Assembly: GCA_018607135.1 (NCBI GenBank)
Contig: JABBCA010000084.1
Coordinates: 1-40,782 of the forward strand
Length of the DNA: 40,782 bases
Reading direction: 5' to 3'
Origin: Opitutales bacterium
GTDB lineage: Bacteria; Verrucomicrobiota; Verrucomicrobiia; Opitutales; Coraliomargaritaceae
Part shown: positions 31,090-38,687 of the stretch, piece by piece
Layout of the letters: every line of letters starts with the position of its first letter
Position numbering within the stretch: position 1 is the stretch's first letter
Translations under genes and position numbers: made by a program
Notes under the pieces: generated by a model
The model's input: only the letters and a program-made list of their open reading frames with translations
Databases searched by the model: none
What the model was told of the DNA's origin: nothing

Positions 31090-31440
31090 CTATGCCTTTT
31101 TGACCACCGAAGTCTTGAGCTTCATACCGCCGAAGCCTGGGATCTTGCAATCGATATCATGATCACCCCCGCAAAGGCGGATGTTCTTCACCTTAGTGCC
31201 AATCTTAAGCACCTCAGAAGTGCCGCCGACCTTCAAGTCTTTAACTACGGTGACCGTGTCACCATCTTGCAGCACATTACCGAAGGCATCCTTATAAACC
31301 GGCCCATCCGATGCTTCCTTCGACACTGCTGCAACAGCGTCGGCGGTAAACTCGTGCCCACAATCTGGGCAGACGAAAAGACTGCCGTCATCGTAGGTAT
31401 ATTCTGAGGCACACTCTGGGCAATTCGGTATATTAGACAT
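31090..31440 (-). CDS. yjdM: YjdM/PhnA family zinc-ribbon protein
   Basis: 116 aa (E. coli YjdM 111). N-terminal zinc ribbon [21 protein letters not shown] (ends CxxC...CxxC, residues 7-27), then an acidic linker and the [20 protein letters not shown] beta domain ending [11 protein letters not shown]. The old name PhnA came from a phosphonate locus in E. coli, but YjdM is not a phosphonate enzyme and its function is unsettled. The kinase gene follows after 7 bases; the MscS channel gene is 98 bases upstream. Confidence 0.93.
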   Translation of the reverse strand: MSNIPNCPECASEYTYDDGSLFVCPDCGHEFTADAVAAVSKEASDGPVYKDAFGNVLQDGDTVTVVKDLKVGGTSEVLKIGTKVKNIRLCGGDHDIDCKIPGFGGMKLKTSVVKKA

Positions 31441-31538
31441 ACAAACGAGTCACACTCAGCCGCCACAGCAAAGCAAGGTTCAATTGCCTCCAATCTCAGC
31501 AACTCATGACTGACCAACAGAGCATCTGCAGACCATAC

Positions 31539-32501
31539 CTATTCCTTAGTCTTGGGTGCTTTCACAACTGCTTTTTCCTCAAAGTGACCTTCGACTTCCA
31601 GCATCGCTTCCACTTCAGCATCTTCAGCTTTATCAAAAGCCATTTCCTCTGCCGTTTTTTCTTCGACAACACTAACAGGCTTCACCATGCGCGACTGCCT
31701 TGGGATAAAAACCGAACCTTCTTTTTGCAGGCGCTGATTCATAAATGTCGGTGATACAATTTCCACATTCGCAGCATGTAGAGTGTCTAACATCGCCTTC
31801 TTGAGTCGAGAGCGTGCGGTCAGTAAAATCTTAATGTCTTCTAAAAATCCAGAAACCTTGTAACTAATCGAAAAATCTCCGAGCTCCATGATATGCACAT
31901 ACGGATCTTGTAGCTCTGCTTTTCCAGCAGCCTCGATCAAGAGCGTTTCGACTTGAGTATGCTCGACGTCATACCCTAACGAAATGTTCGCAGATATAAT
32001 GGTTCCTGATGAACGCACCACTGTGACAGCATTGGTCACTAAATATAAATTTGGAAACGTAGTCAGGTCACGATCTTCAGTTTGTATCTCTGTGTGAAAA
32101 ATACCGCGCTCGGTAACGCGCCCTCCAAGCCCTCCAACTTTGATATAATCCCCCACTCGGAAACTCCGCGTGAGCCTCAACATCGATCCAGCAAAGGCAT
32201 TGGCCACAAAAGTCGTCGACGAGAGCGCCATTACACCAGTCATCACTAAGCCCAAAAGACTTAAAATATTCCCCCGTAATGTATCACTGATCGGCAGTGC
32301 CAAAATGATAAAAATCACGCCAACAATACTAAAGGCCAACATCAGCACCTGAGGAATAATCTTACGGTCCGAAAATGCATCGAACTTCTTCCCAAGCCAA
32401 AGCCATTGAATCAATCGCAAGGCCACCACCACCACCGTCGTAATGAGGATCAACGGTAAATAGCTGGGAAGCGCTTCGTAGATTTTTTCGAAGTTGAGCA
32501 T
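31539..32501 (-). CDS. MscS family mechanosensitive channel
   Basis: 320 aa from ATG 32501; a TTG at 32537 would add 12 residues that do not look native. Membrane helices lie at about 13-36, 50-70 and 78-112; the third, pore-lining helix leads into SFRVGDYIKVGGLGGRVTERG, the conserved start of the MscS beta domain. The C-terminal vestibule follows, then an acidic, charged tail (about 290-320). The role is release of osmolytes under hypo-osmotic shock, through the inner membrane. It lies downstream of pdxA. Confidence 0.9.
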   Translation of the reverse strand: MLNFEKIYEALPSYLPLILITTVVVVALRLIQWLWLGKKFDAFSDRKIIPQVLMLAFSIVGVIFIILALPISDTLRGNILSLLGLVMTGVMALSSTTFVANAFAGSMLRLTRSFRVGDYIKVGGLGGRVTERGIFHTEIQTEDRDLTTFPNLYLVTNAVTVVRSSGTIISANISLGYDVEHTQVETLLIEAAGKAELQDPYVHIMELGDFSISYKVSGFLEDIKILLTARSRLKKAMLDTLHAANVEIVSPTFMNQRLQKEGSVFIPRQSRMVKPVSVVEEKTAEEMAFDKAEDAEVEAMLEVEGHFEEKAVVKAPKTKE

Positions 32502-32572
32502 ACCCGACAGGAAGCGCCGATTCACCTCATAGGGCAAATGAAAAAAAAGCGTGGCCCTGAAGTCAACAGGAG

Positions 32573-33505
32573 CTACAATTGGGTTAGTTTCCGAGCCACC
32601 TTTAGCGCGGCCGTAAAGCTGCTAGAGTCTGCGATGCCTTTGCCTGCGATATCAAACCCGGTGCCATGATCTGGACTGGTCCGCACAAAAGGCAGTCCCA
32701 AAGTCACATTCACCGCCGCGTCAAACTCCAAGGTTTTCACCGCAGCTAAGCCTTGATCATGGTAGGCTGCAACCACGACATCAAACTCACCCTTACGTTG
32801 ACGAAAAAAGACAGTGTCCCCTGGGAGGCATTTAGAAAGTCCTGGCATTTGAACGCGCATCGTATCCAACAAGGGGTCCAGCACCTCTCGCTCTTCGAGT
32901 CCTAAAAGTCCGCCCTCGCCTGCATGTGGATTCAAGCCACAGACTCCGATACGCGGCGTCTCGATTCCATAAGACTTCGCAAGCGCATGCGCACGCTGAA
33001 CCGCCAACTTCAAGCAGTCCGCAGTCAACGCATCGGCCACCTCTCGAAGCGGGATATGCCATGTTGCCAAAACGACACGTAGCTCATTACCCACAAAGCC
33101 CATGGTAGGCTCTCCGCCCCATTGCTCAGCAAAAAACTCAGTCTGCCCGGGATGTTTAAAGCCTACTTGCTGTAACCAATGTTTACTGACTGGCCCCGAA
33201 ACCACGCCTCGATATCGACCGTCAATGCAACCTTGAGCTGCAAGTTGCAACGCGCTCAAAGCAATCCTAGCACCTATGTGATCTGGTTGACCAGGTAGGC
33301 ATTGAAAGTGCGGGTCACCAATCGATTCAACGCCCACATTGAGCGCCTCCGCTAAGGGTTCCGCCCACGAGTGCGGGCCAAGTAAGACACAATCCCCACC
33401 ACGAATAGCATCGGCACGCAATGCACTTGCAATCACCTCAGGCCCGACCCCAGCAGGATCTCCGCAAGTGATCACAAGCGGTGCTGAATTCTGAGCAGAC
33501 GCCAT
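32573..33505 (-). CDS. pdxA: 4-hydroxythreonine-4-phosphate dehydrogenase
   Basis: 310 aa (E. coli 329). Oxidises 4-phosphohydroxy-L-threonine in the DXP-dependent route to pyridoxal phosphate, which shares deoxyxylulose phosphate with the MEP pathway (dxs is in this window). Motifs: ITCGDPAGVGPEV, GHPGQTEFFAE, GLNPHAGEGG, AAYHDQGLAAVKTL (metal-binding His) and TSPDHGTGFDIAGKG. Start ATG 33505. It follows lpxA by 13 bases, so the two are in one operon. Confidence 0.96.
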   Translation of the reverse strand: MASAQNSAPLVITCGDPAGVGPEVIASALRADAIRGGDCVLLGPHSWAEPLAEALNVGVESIGDPHFQCLPGQPDHIGARIALSALQLAAQGCIDGRYRGVVSGPVSKHWLQQVGFKHPGQTEFFAEQWGGEPTMGFVGNELRVVLATWHIPLREVADALTADCLKLAVQRAHALAKSYGIETPRIGVCGLNPHAGEGGLLGLEEREVLDPLLDTMRVQMPGLSKCLPGDTVFFRQRKGEFDVVVAAYHDQGLAAVKTLEFDAAVNVTLGLPFVRTSPDHGTGFDIAGKGIADSSSFTAALKVARKLTQL

Positions 33506-33518
33506 TGTTTAATTGAAT

Positions 33519-34316
33519 TTAGTCGTTCGAGTCCGTCGATGATTGCACGAAGCCACGCTTACCCGCTTCAAAGAAACTCAAGAAGCGCGAACCCGTAGAA
33601 GTGGTGCCAAACTCATGCTCACGCGCGGCCTCAGCAGCCTTACGCTTCAAGTTTCCTCCTCCGAAGAACACTGCACGGTAGCAACGTTTCAAATCAGTAA
33701 TGTCACGCTTATCAAATCCACCACGGCGCAGACCCACCATGTTCAAGCCATGCGCCACACTACGGTCAGCGGTCATTACATAGGGCGGCACATCCGCAGT
33801 CACCGACGCGTTACCCGCGACCATTGCATATGCTCCAATGCGGCAAAACTGATGGATCCCAGCACCCCCACCAACAAAGCACTTCTCTCCGATCACGACG
33901 TGCCCGGCTATCATCACATTGTTGGCTAAAATGACCTGATTTGCCAGTTTACAATCATGGGCGACATGCGACTGCGCCATCAAAAAACACTCATTACCGA
34001 CCACTGTATTCTCGCCTGCAGTCGTCGAGCGATTGATCGTGCACCCCTCACGAATCGTAGTGCCCGCACCAATCACCACACCACTTTCAATGGTTTGATC
34101 AAATCCGATGGATTGCGGCACACCGCTAATGACTGCGAAGGAATCCACCGTCACTGAATCTCCCAAGACCGTCCCTTTGCGGAGAATTGCATGGCTCGCA
34201 ATGACGCAGGATTTACCCACGACCACCCCCTCTTCGATCAGCGCATAAGGCCCGACAGTGGAACCTTCACCGAGGGTAGCTTTTTCAGAAACAAGTGCAG
34301 TTGGATGAATCGACAT
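33519..34316 (-). CDS. lpxA: Acyl-ACP:UDP-N-acetylglucosamine O-acyltransferase
   Basis: 265 aa (E. coli 262) from ATG 34316; the TTG at 34328 adds only four residues before the canonical MSIHPTALV. First step of lipid A synthesis. Left-handed beta-helix hexapeptide repeats run through the first 190 residues, with the catalytic His in QSHVAHDCKLANQV, then GGGAGIHQFCRIG and an alpha-helical C terminus. It implies a lipid A-containing outer membrane. murJ is 92 bases upstream and pdxA 13 bases downstream; lpxD, fabZ and lpxB, its usual neighbours, are absent. Confidence 0.95.
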   Translation of the reverse strand: MSIHPTALVSEKATLGEGSTVGPYALIEEGVVVGKSCVIASHAILRKGTVLGDSVTVDSFAVISGVPQSIGFDQTIESGVVIGAGTTIREGCTINRSTTAGENTVVGNECFLMAQSHVAHDCKLANQVILANNVMIAGHVVIGEKCFVGGGAGIHQFCRIGAYAMVAGNASVTADVPPYVMTADRSVAHGLNMVGLRRGGFDKRDITDLKRCYRAVFFGGGNLKRKAAEAAREHEFGTTSTGSRFLSFFEAGKRGFVQSSTDSND

Positions 34317-34408
34317 ATCACAAAGCAAGACTCATTTCACTCAGACATCAAGCGTAGTCCGCGAAATCTCTGAAATCATTTTTTTGCGAATTGAGTCGAA
34401 ACTCTGAG

Positions 34409-35962
34409 CTATTTTGCTTTGCCAAGGATGCGCCTTATCAGCCCCGTGAGCTTATCGAATTCCTCGAATTTAAAAACGAACAATAAGCAGAAATAAACGG
34501 CAGCTCCAATAGGAACCAGCATCCCTACTGCCACTAAAGCATGCAGTTTCTCAATAAGTTCAAAACTTTTGATCACTTGCAATCCGAGGAAACAAGCAAG
34601 CCCCATCAAACAACCCGCCACTAGAATTTTAGAGAGAGCCGACCGCATATAGCGAAAGGCAATGTCAGTGTGCTTCTTAGCCAGCGCTGACCAGAGCAAG
34701 ACTGCCTGGACCAATGCCGCCAGCACATTGGCAGTTGCCAAGCCATTTGCACCCCAGAATTGCATCAGTAAAACACTCGCAAGCGCGTTAATAATCAAAC
34801 AAAGGCCAGCGATGCGCACTGGACTCTTCATATCTTTGCTCGCGTGCAAGCCACGAGTCGCAAATGTCGCTGCTGAATAAAACGGCAAACCGATACCATA
34901 AATCGCAATCAATGGAAGAGTCGCCAGCACATCCGCTCGATCAAAAGCACCCCACTGAAACAACAGTTCGAGAATGGGCTGCCCTAGCACGCAGAGCCCC
35001 ACGCCTGCTGGCACTGAAATACCAATTACCAAACGCGTTCCTTGTATAAAGGCCCGCGAAAAACCCGGGGCATCTCCTGCAGAGCGTGCTTTAGCTAACA
35101 TCGGAAAAAACACCGTAGCCACCGCAACCGTAAAAATCCCAAGCGGCAGTTCCATCAAACGACTTGCAAGATACAAGACCGAGACCGCCGAATCATCTAA
35201 AGTGTATGCCAACAAACGAGAAACTAGAATATTGATCTGTAAAATAGCCGCCCCCATCAGACCAGGTAGAAATAAACTCCAAAGCTCTGACAGAGCAGCC
35301 GTTTGTTTCATTTTAAATTGGGGCCTCCAACCTTGACGAATCAGATCATATGCAGGTGCCGCCAGTTGCAGGAGTCCACCGAGCATGACTCCACCGCAGA
35401 GCCAATACACGAGCTTTGCCGCTTCAGAATCGAGCCACATGGCCGCAGCCAAGGCTCCGATCATCGCAAGATTGAGTAGTATCGGAGTTGAAGCCGCCAC
35501 CGCGAAGCGACCTACTAAGTTCAAACCCGCTGAGATGAGCGCCGCCAAGCAGATGAACAGCATATAAGGCAGTAGCACCACCGCCAATTCAGCCCCCAAT
35601 GCCCAGCGCTCAGAAAGCAGCCCACTCTGTGCGATAAAGCCTAAGGCACACATGCCTAAACTCACCATAGCCACTAATATCAGTAGTAAGCGCACCAGCA
35701 CTTGATTTAAAAAATCAAATGCTCCCTCACGTCCCTCACGCTCCAATATATCTGAGAAAACCGGCACCATTGCCGAGGTAAGTGCTCCTTCACCGAGTAA
35801 GCGACGAAACAGGTTTGGCAGCGTAAATGCCAAAATGAACGCCGAATTCCACAAACTAGCACCCAAGGCAGCGAAAATTAAAACATCACGCAGTAGACCC
35901 AGCAGACGAGAACCGACAGTCGAAAGACTCACTACGGCGATATTTTTAAGTTTACTGGACAT
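34409..35962 (-). CDS. murJ: Lipid II flippase MurJ (MviN)
   Basis: 517 aa (E. coli 511) MOP-superfamily membrane protein with about 14 helices that flips lipid II for peptidoglycan synthesis. Starts MSSKLKNIAVVSLSTVGSRL and contains LLGLLRDVLIFAALG, FTLPNLFRRLLGEGALTSAM (the conserved lateral-gate segment) and LPLIAIYGIGLPFYSAAT. The frame extends upstream to a TTG at 36073, but that 37-residue addition is not membrane-like and overlaps the promoter region; ATG 35962 is preferred. It is probably the first gene of the murJ-lpxA-pdxA run. Confidence 0.96.
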   Translation of the reverse strand: MSSKLKNIAVVSLSTVGSRLLGLLRDVLIFAALGASLWNSAFILAFTLPNLFRRLLGEGALTSAMVPVFSDILEREGREGAFDFLNQVLVRLLLILVAMVSLGMCALGFIAQSGLLSERWALGAELAVVLLPYMLFICLAALISAGLNLVGRFAVAASTPILLNLAMIGALAAAMWLDSEAAKLVYWLCGGVMLGGLLQLAAPAYDLIRQGWRPQFKMKQTAALSELWSLFLPGLMGAAILQINILVSRLLAYTLDDSAVSVLYLASRLMELPLGIFTVAVATVFFPMLAKARSAGDAPGFSRAFIQGTRLVIGISVPAGVGLCVLGQPILELLFQWGAFDRADVLATLPLIAIYGIGLPFYSAATFATRGLHASKDMKSPVRIAGLCLIINALASVLLMQFWGANGLATANVLAALVQAVLLWSALAKKHTDIAFRYMRSALSKILVAGCLMGLACFLGLQVIKSFELIEKLHALVAVGMLVPIGAAVYFCLLFVFKFEEFDKLTGLIRRILGKAK

Positions 35963-36019
35963 AAATCGATATTTTGCAGGCAAACACGCGATTAAATAGA
36001 AACTACTTCCGAAAAAACT

Positions 36020-36049
36020 TTGGCAATTGTATATTTCGTGCTCTATATG
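36020..36049 (+). promoter_or_regulatory. Possible sigma-70 promoter of the pta run
   Basis: TTGGCA and TATATG separated by 18 bases, 59 bases before the pta ATG in the divergent murJ/pta space. The match to -35 and -10 consensus is fair; judged by eye only. Confidence 0.4.
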
Positions 36050-36108
36050 CCTGTGACTCCCGTTGTTTCCCAATCTACCTCAAAACAATTCAACCAATTT
36101 AAACTATC

Positions 36109-37179
36109 ATGCCACTTATCGCAAAACTAGCTGAGCGCCTTAAGCGCCACCCGAAACGTGTCGTCTTCCCAGAAGGCGGCGACCCTCGTATCCTGCAAGC
36201 CGCACGCAAATTTGCCACGCGCGGCCTAGGCATCCCTATTCTACTCGGTGACCGCGCTCAAATTAAGGAAAATGCAGAGCGCCTCAACATCAGCCTTGAT
36301 CGTATTCGCATTATCGAGCCTCGTCGCAGCAGCGAGTGGGACGGTTTCGTCACTAAATTTCAAGGCCTCCGCCGATTTCGGGACATTAAGGCTAAAGATG
36401 CGGAAGAGTATCTAGAGAACCCGAACTACTTCGCGACGATGATGCTAGCAACTTCACAGGCCGATGCGATCGTTTCAGGCGCGACTTCTTCCGCATCCAG
36501 CGCATTGCGCCCTTTATTACAGATTATTCCACGCCACAAAGACGTCTCTAGTGTATCCTCGCTTAACATCTTCGACTTAGAAGACCCGAGAACTGGCAAG
36601 GACCGCGAACTGTTCCTCGCGGACTGCGCAGTCATCCCAGATCCCACGAGTGAGCAACTATGCGACATCGCCGTCAACACCGCGGCGCTACGCTACCACT
36701 TGACCAACACCACTCCGCGAGTGGCACTCCTCAGCTATTCGAGTAAGAGTATTTCGAGTAAAAATCCGACGGTCGCCAAGATGAAGGCCGCCTCCGTGCT
36801 CGCACGACAAAAAGCGCGTGATTTAGACATACCAATGGAAATCGACGGAGAGCTCCAAGTCGATGCCGCGCTCGATTCAGTCGTTGCAAAAACCAAAAAA
36901 ATCGACGGCCCAGTCGCAGGCCAAGCCAATGTCTTGATCTTTCCCGACCTACACTCTGCGAATATCGCTTCAAAGCTGGTCGATGTGCTGACCCGCGCGC
37001 GCAATTACGGCCCCATTCTCACCGGGCTCTCCAAGCCTGCAGCAGAAATCAGTCGTGGTGCCACGGCTAGTGATATCTTTGGCACCGCAGTGATGGTCGC
37101 CTCGCAAGCGATTGATCATAAGCTCCTTTACCCTACCGATGGTGAAGAGCTGAACGAAGACGTCACAAAAATCGATTAG
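36109..37179 (+). CDS. pta: Phosphate acetyltransferase (catalytic PTA_PTB domain)
   Basis: 356 aa. Interconverts acetyl-CoA and acetyl phosphate. Motifs: VVFPEGGDPRILQAA, ADAIVSGATSSASSALRPLLQ, DCAVIPDPTSEQL, IDGELQVDAALDSVV, NVLIFPDLHSANI and GPILTGLSKPA. It equals the C-terminal catalytic part of the 714-residue E. coli Pta; the regulatory N-terminal half is here a separate gene directly downstream (24 bases). ackA is not in the window. Start ATG 36109 after AAACTATC, no Shine-Dalgarno. Confidence 0.93.
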   Translation: MPLIAKLAERLKRHPKRVVFPEGGDPRILQAARKFATRGLGIPILLGDRAQIKENAERLNISLDRIRIIEPRRSSEWDGFVTKFQGLRRFRDIKAKDAEEYLENPNYFATMMLATSQADAIVSGATSSASSALRPLLQIIPRHKDVSSVSSLNIFDLEDPRTGKDRELFLADCAVIPDPTSEQLCDIAVNTAALRYHLTNTTPRVALLSYSSKSISSKNPTVAKMKAASVLARQKARDLDIPMEIDGELQVDAALDSVVAKTKKIDGPVAGQANVLIFPDLHSANIASKLVDVLTRARNYGPILTGLSKPAAEISRGATASDIFGTAVMVASQAIDHKLLYPTDGEELNEDVTKID

Positions 37180-37203
37180 ACACCTCCAAAGAGCGTCCAG
37201 ACT

Positions 37204-38385
37204 ATGTCATCTGCTAACGAAAATCTTTTTACCGAGCCCTGTGATACTGAAGTGCTTATAGTGCCACGCAATAAAAACACTAAACGTATTTTCATCGCGG
37301 CCACCCGCATGAACGACGGTAAGACGACTACCAGTTTAGCACTCTTCTCGGCGCTACGCTCCGTAACTCAAGACGTCGGCTTTATCAAGCCAGTCGGCCA
37401 GCGTTTCGTCGAAGTCGAAGGGCACCAGATCGACGAAGACTCCGTTTTACTCAATCGTATTTTCGACGTAAAAACACCGATGAAAGCGATGAGCCCTATC
37501 GCGATCCATCCCACCTTCACTCGTGAGTTTTTAGATAGCCCCGGAAAAACTCACCCAGAACTCATCAATCAAATGTGTCGCGCATTTGACCGTGCCGCCT
37601 TCAATAACGAATACATCATCATCGAAGGCACTGGGCATGCAGGGGTCGGTTCGGTTTTCAACCTATCCAATGCCGATGTAGCACGTCACTTAAATGCTAA
37701 AGTCATCATCGTCGCTCGGGGCGGTATTGGCCGACCGATTGATGAGATTGCCATGAACAAAGCACTCTTTGCAGAAGCAGGTGTAGAAGTCATCGGAGCC
37801 ATTATCAACAAGGTCGAACCTCACAAGCTTGAGATGGTTGATAAATACTGTCGCATCGCACTCGAACGCATGGGGATTTCTCTGCTTGGCTGCATACCTG
37901 TCGAAAAAAAGCTTACCCAGCCCAATTTACATCAAGTCGTCGAAGAAATTAATGGCACATGGTTGAATGGTGAAAAATACGCCGCATCCACACGCATCGA
38001 TAAGGTCATGATCGGAGCGATGGCGGCCCGAGGCATCGTCGACTATCTACTACCAGGTGTGCTCGTAGTGACTGCAGGTGACCGTGAAGATATCATGCTC
38101 GCTGCCATTGCCGCCGAAGGCGTCGCGGGTAAGCGTATTATTTCTGGCATCATTCTCACCCGCGACACCCATCCACACCCTAAATTGATGGACATGATCG
38201 CAAAAACCGACATCCCCGTAGTCGTTAGCAGCGAAGAAAGCTATGTCGTCGCGTCGAAAATTAACAATATGACCGTAAAGACTCAGCCTAGCGACGCCGA
38301 TAAAATACCAATTATTAAAGACCTTATTACCAAAAACATTGATCTAGACGTGATTCGTGCAGCTTTCCGAGCCGACAATTCCTAG
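37204..38385 (+). CDS. BioD-like P-loop ATPase with DRTGG domain (Pta N-terminal-like)
   Basis: 393 aa. A dethiobiotin-synthetase-like P-loop domain (FIAATRMNDGKTTTSLALF, GK at 39-40; YIIIEGTGHAGVGS; IGAIINKVEP) fills about 27-250. A DRTGG domain follows (about 275-385, VVTAGDREDIMLAAIAA and ISGIILTRD). The same order forms the N-terminal, effector-binding half of long Pta enzymes, where it mediates allosteric control by NADH/pyruvate. Its position right after pta suggests that it regulates that enzyme as a separate subunit. xseB begins 17 bases downstream. Confidence 0.87.
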   Translation: MSSANENLFTEPCDTEVLIVPRNKNTKRIFIAATRMNDGKTTTSLALFSALRSVTQDVGFIKPVGQRFVEVEGHQIDEDSVLLNRIFDVKTPMKAMSPIAIHPTFTREFLDSPGKTHPELINQMCRAFDRAAFNNEYIIIEGTGHAGVGSVFNLSNADVARHLNAKVIIVARGGIGRPIDEIAMNKALFAEAGVEVIGAIINKVEPHKLEMVDKYCRIALERMGISLLGCIPVEKKLTQPNLHQVVEEINGTWLNGEKYAASTRIDKVMIGAMAARGIVDYLLPGVLVVTAGDREDIMLAAIAAEGVAGKRIISGIILTRDTHPHPKLMDMIAKTDIPVVVSSEESYVVASKINNMTVKTQPSDADKIPIIKDLITKNIDLDVIRAAFRADNS

Positions 38386-38402
38386 CTCTATCCCCCAGAC
38401 AC

Positions 38403-38639
38403 ATGGCCAAAGAATCTAAATCGCTCAGCTTCGAAGAAGCACTTGAAAGCCTCGAAGGTATCATCGAATCCATGGAGAGCGGTGAAATCGCTTTAGCCGA
38501 TCTAGTTGCTAAATTTGAGGAAGGCTCTAAGTTACTAAAGACTTGCCAATCACAACTCAAAGAAGCCGAGATTAAGATCGAAAAACTCAATATCAAAACT
38601 GGAGAGTTGGAAGACTTCGAAGACGCTTTAGGCGTTTAA
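38403..38639 (+). CDS. xseB: Exodeoxyribonuclease VII small subunit
   Basis: 78 aa (E. coli 80). Small all-helical subunit that assembles with XseA to degrade single-stranded DNA. Family motif SFEEALESLEGIIESMESGEIALADLVAKFEEG spans about 9-41. The ATG is preceded by CCCAGACAC without a Shine-Dalgarno site. It lies between the DRTGG gene and dxs; an xseB-dxs neighbourhood is common in Proteobacteria (xseB-ispA-dxs). xseA is not in the window. Confidence 0.95.
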   Translation: MAKESKSLSFEEALESLEGIIESMESGEIALADLVAKFEEGSKLLKTCQSQLKEAEIKIEKLNIKTGELEDFEDALGV

Positions 38640-38687
38640 GCGCCACTCTCGGTTTACCGCTGCCACTCTCTTTTTATAATTAGGAAA

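Noticed and set aside
36071-36073. TTG start extending MurJ by 37 residues
   Set aside because: The added sequence is not membrane-like and runs through the divergent promoter region; ATG 35962 fits the family start.
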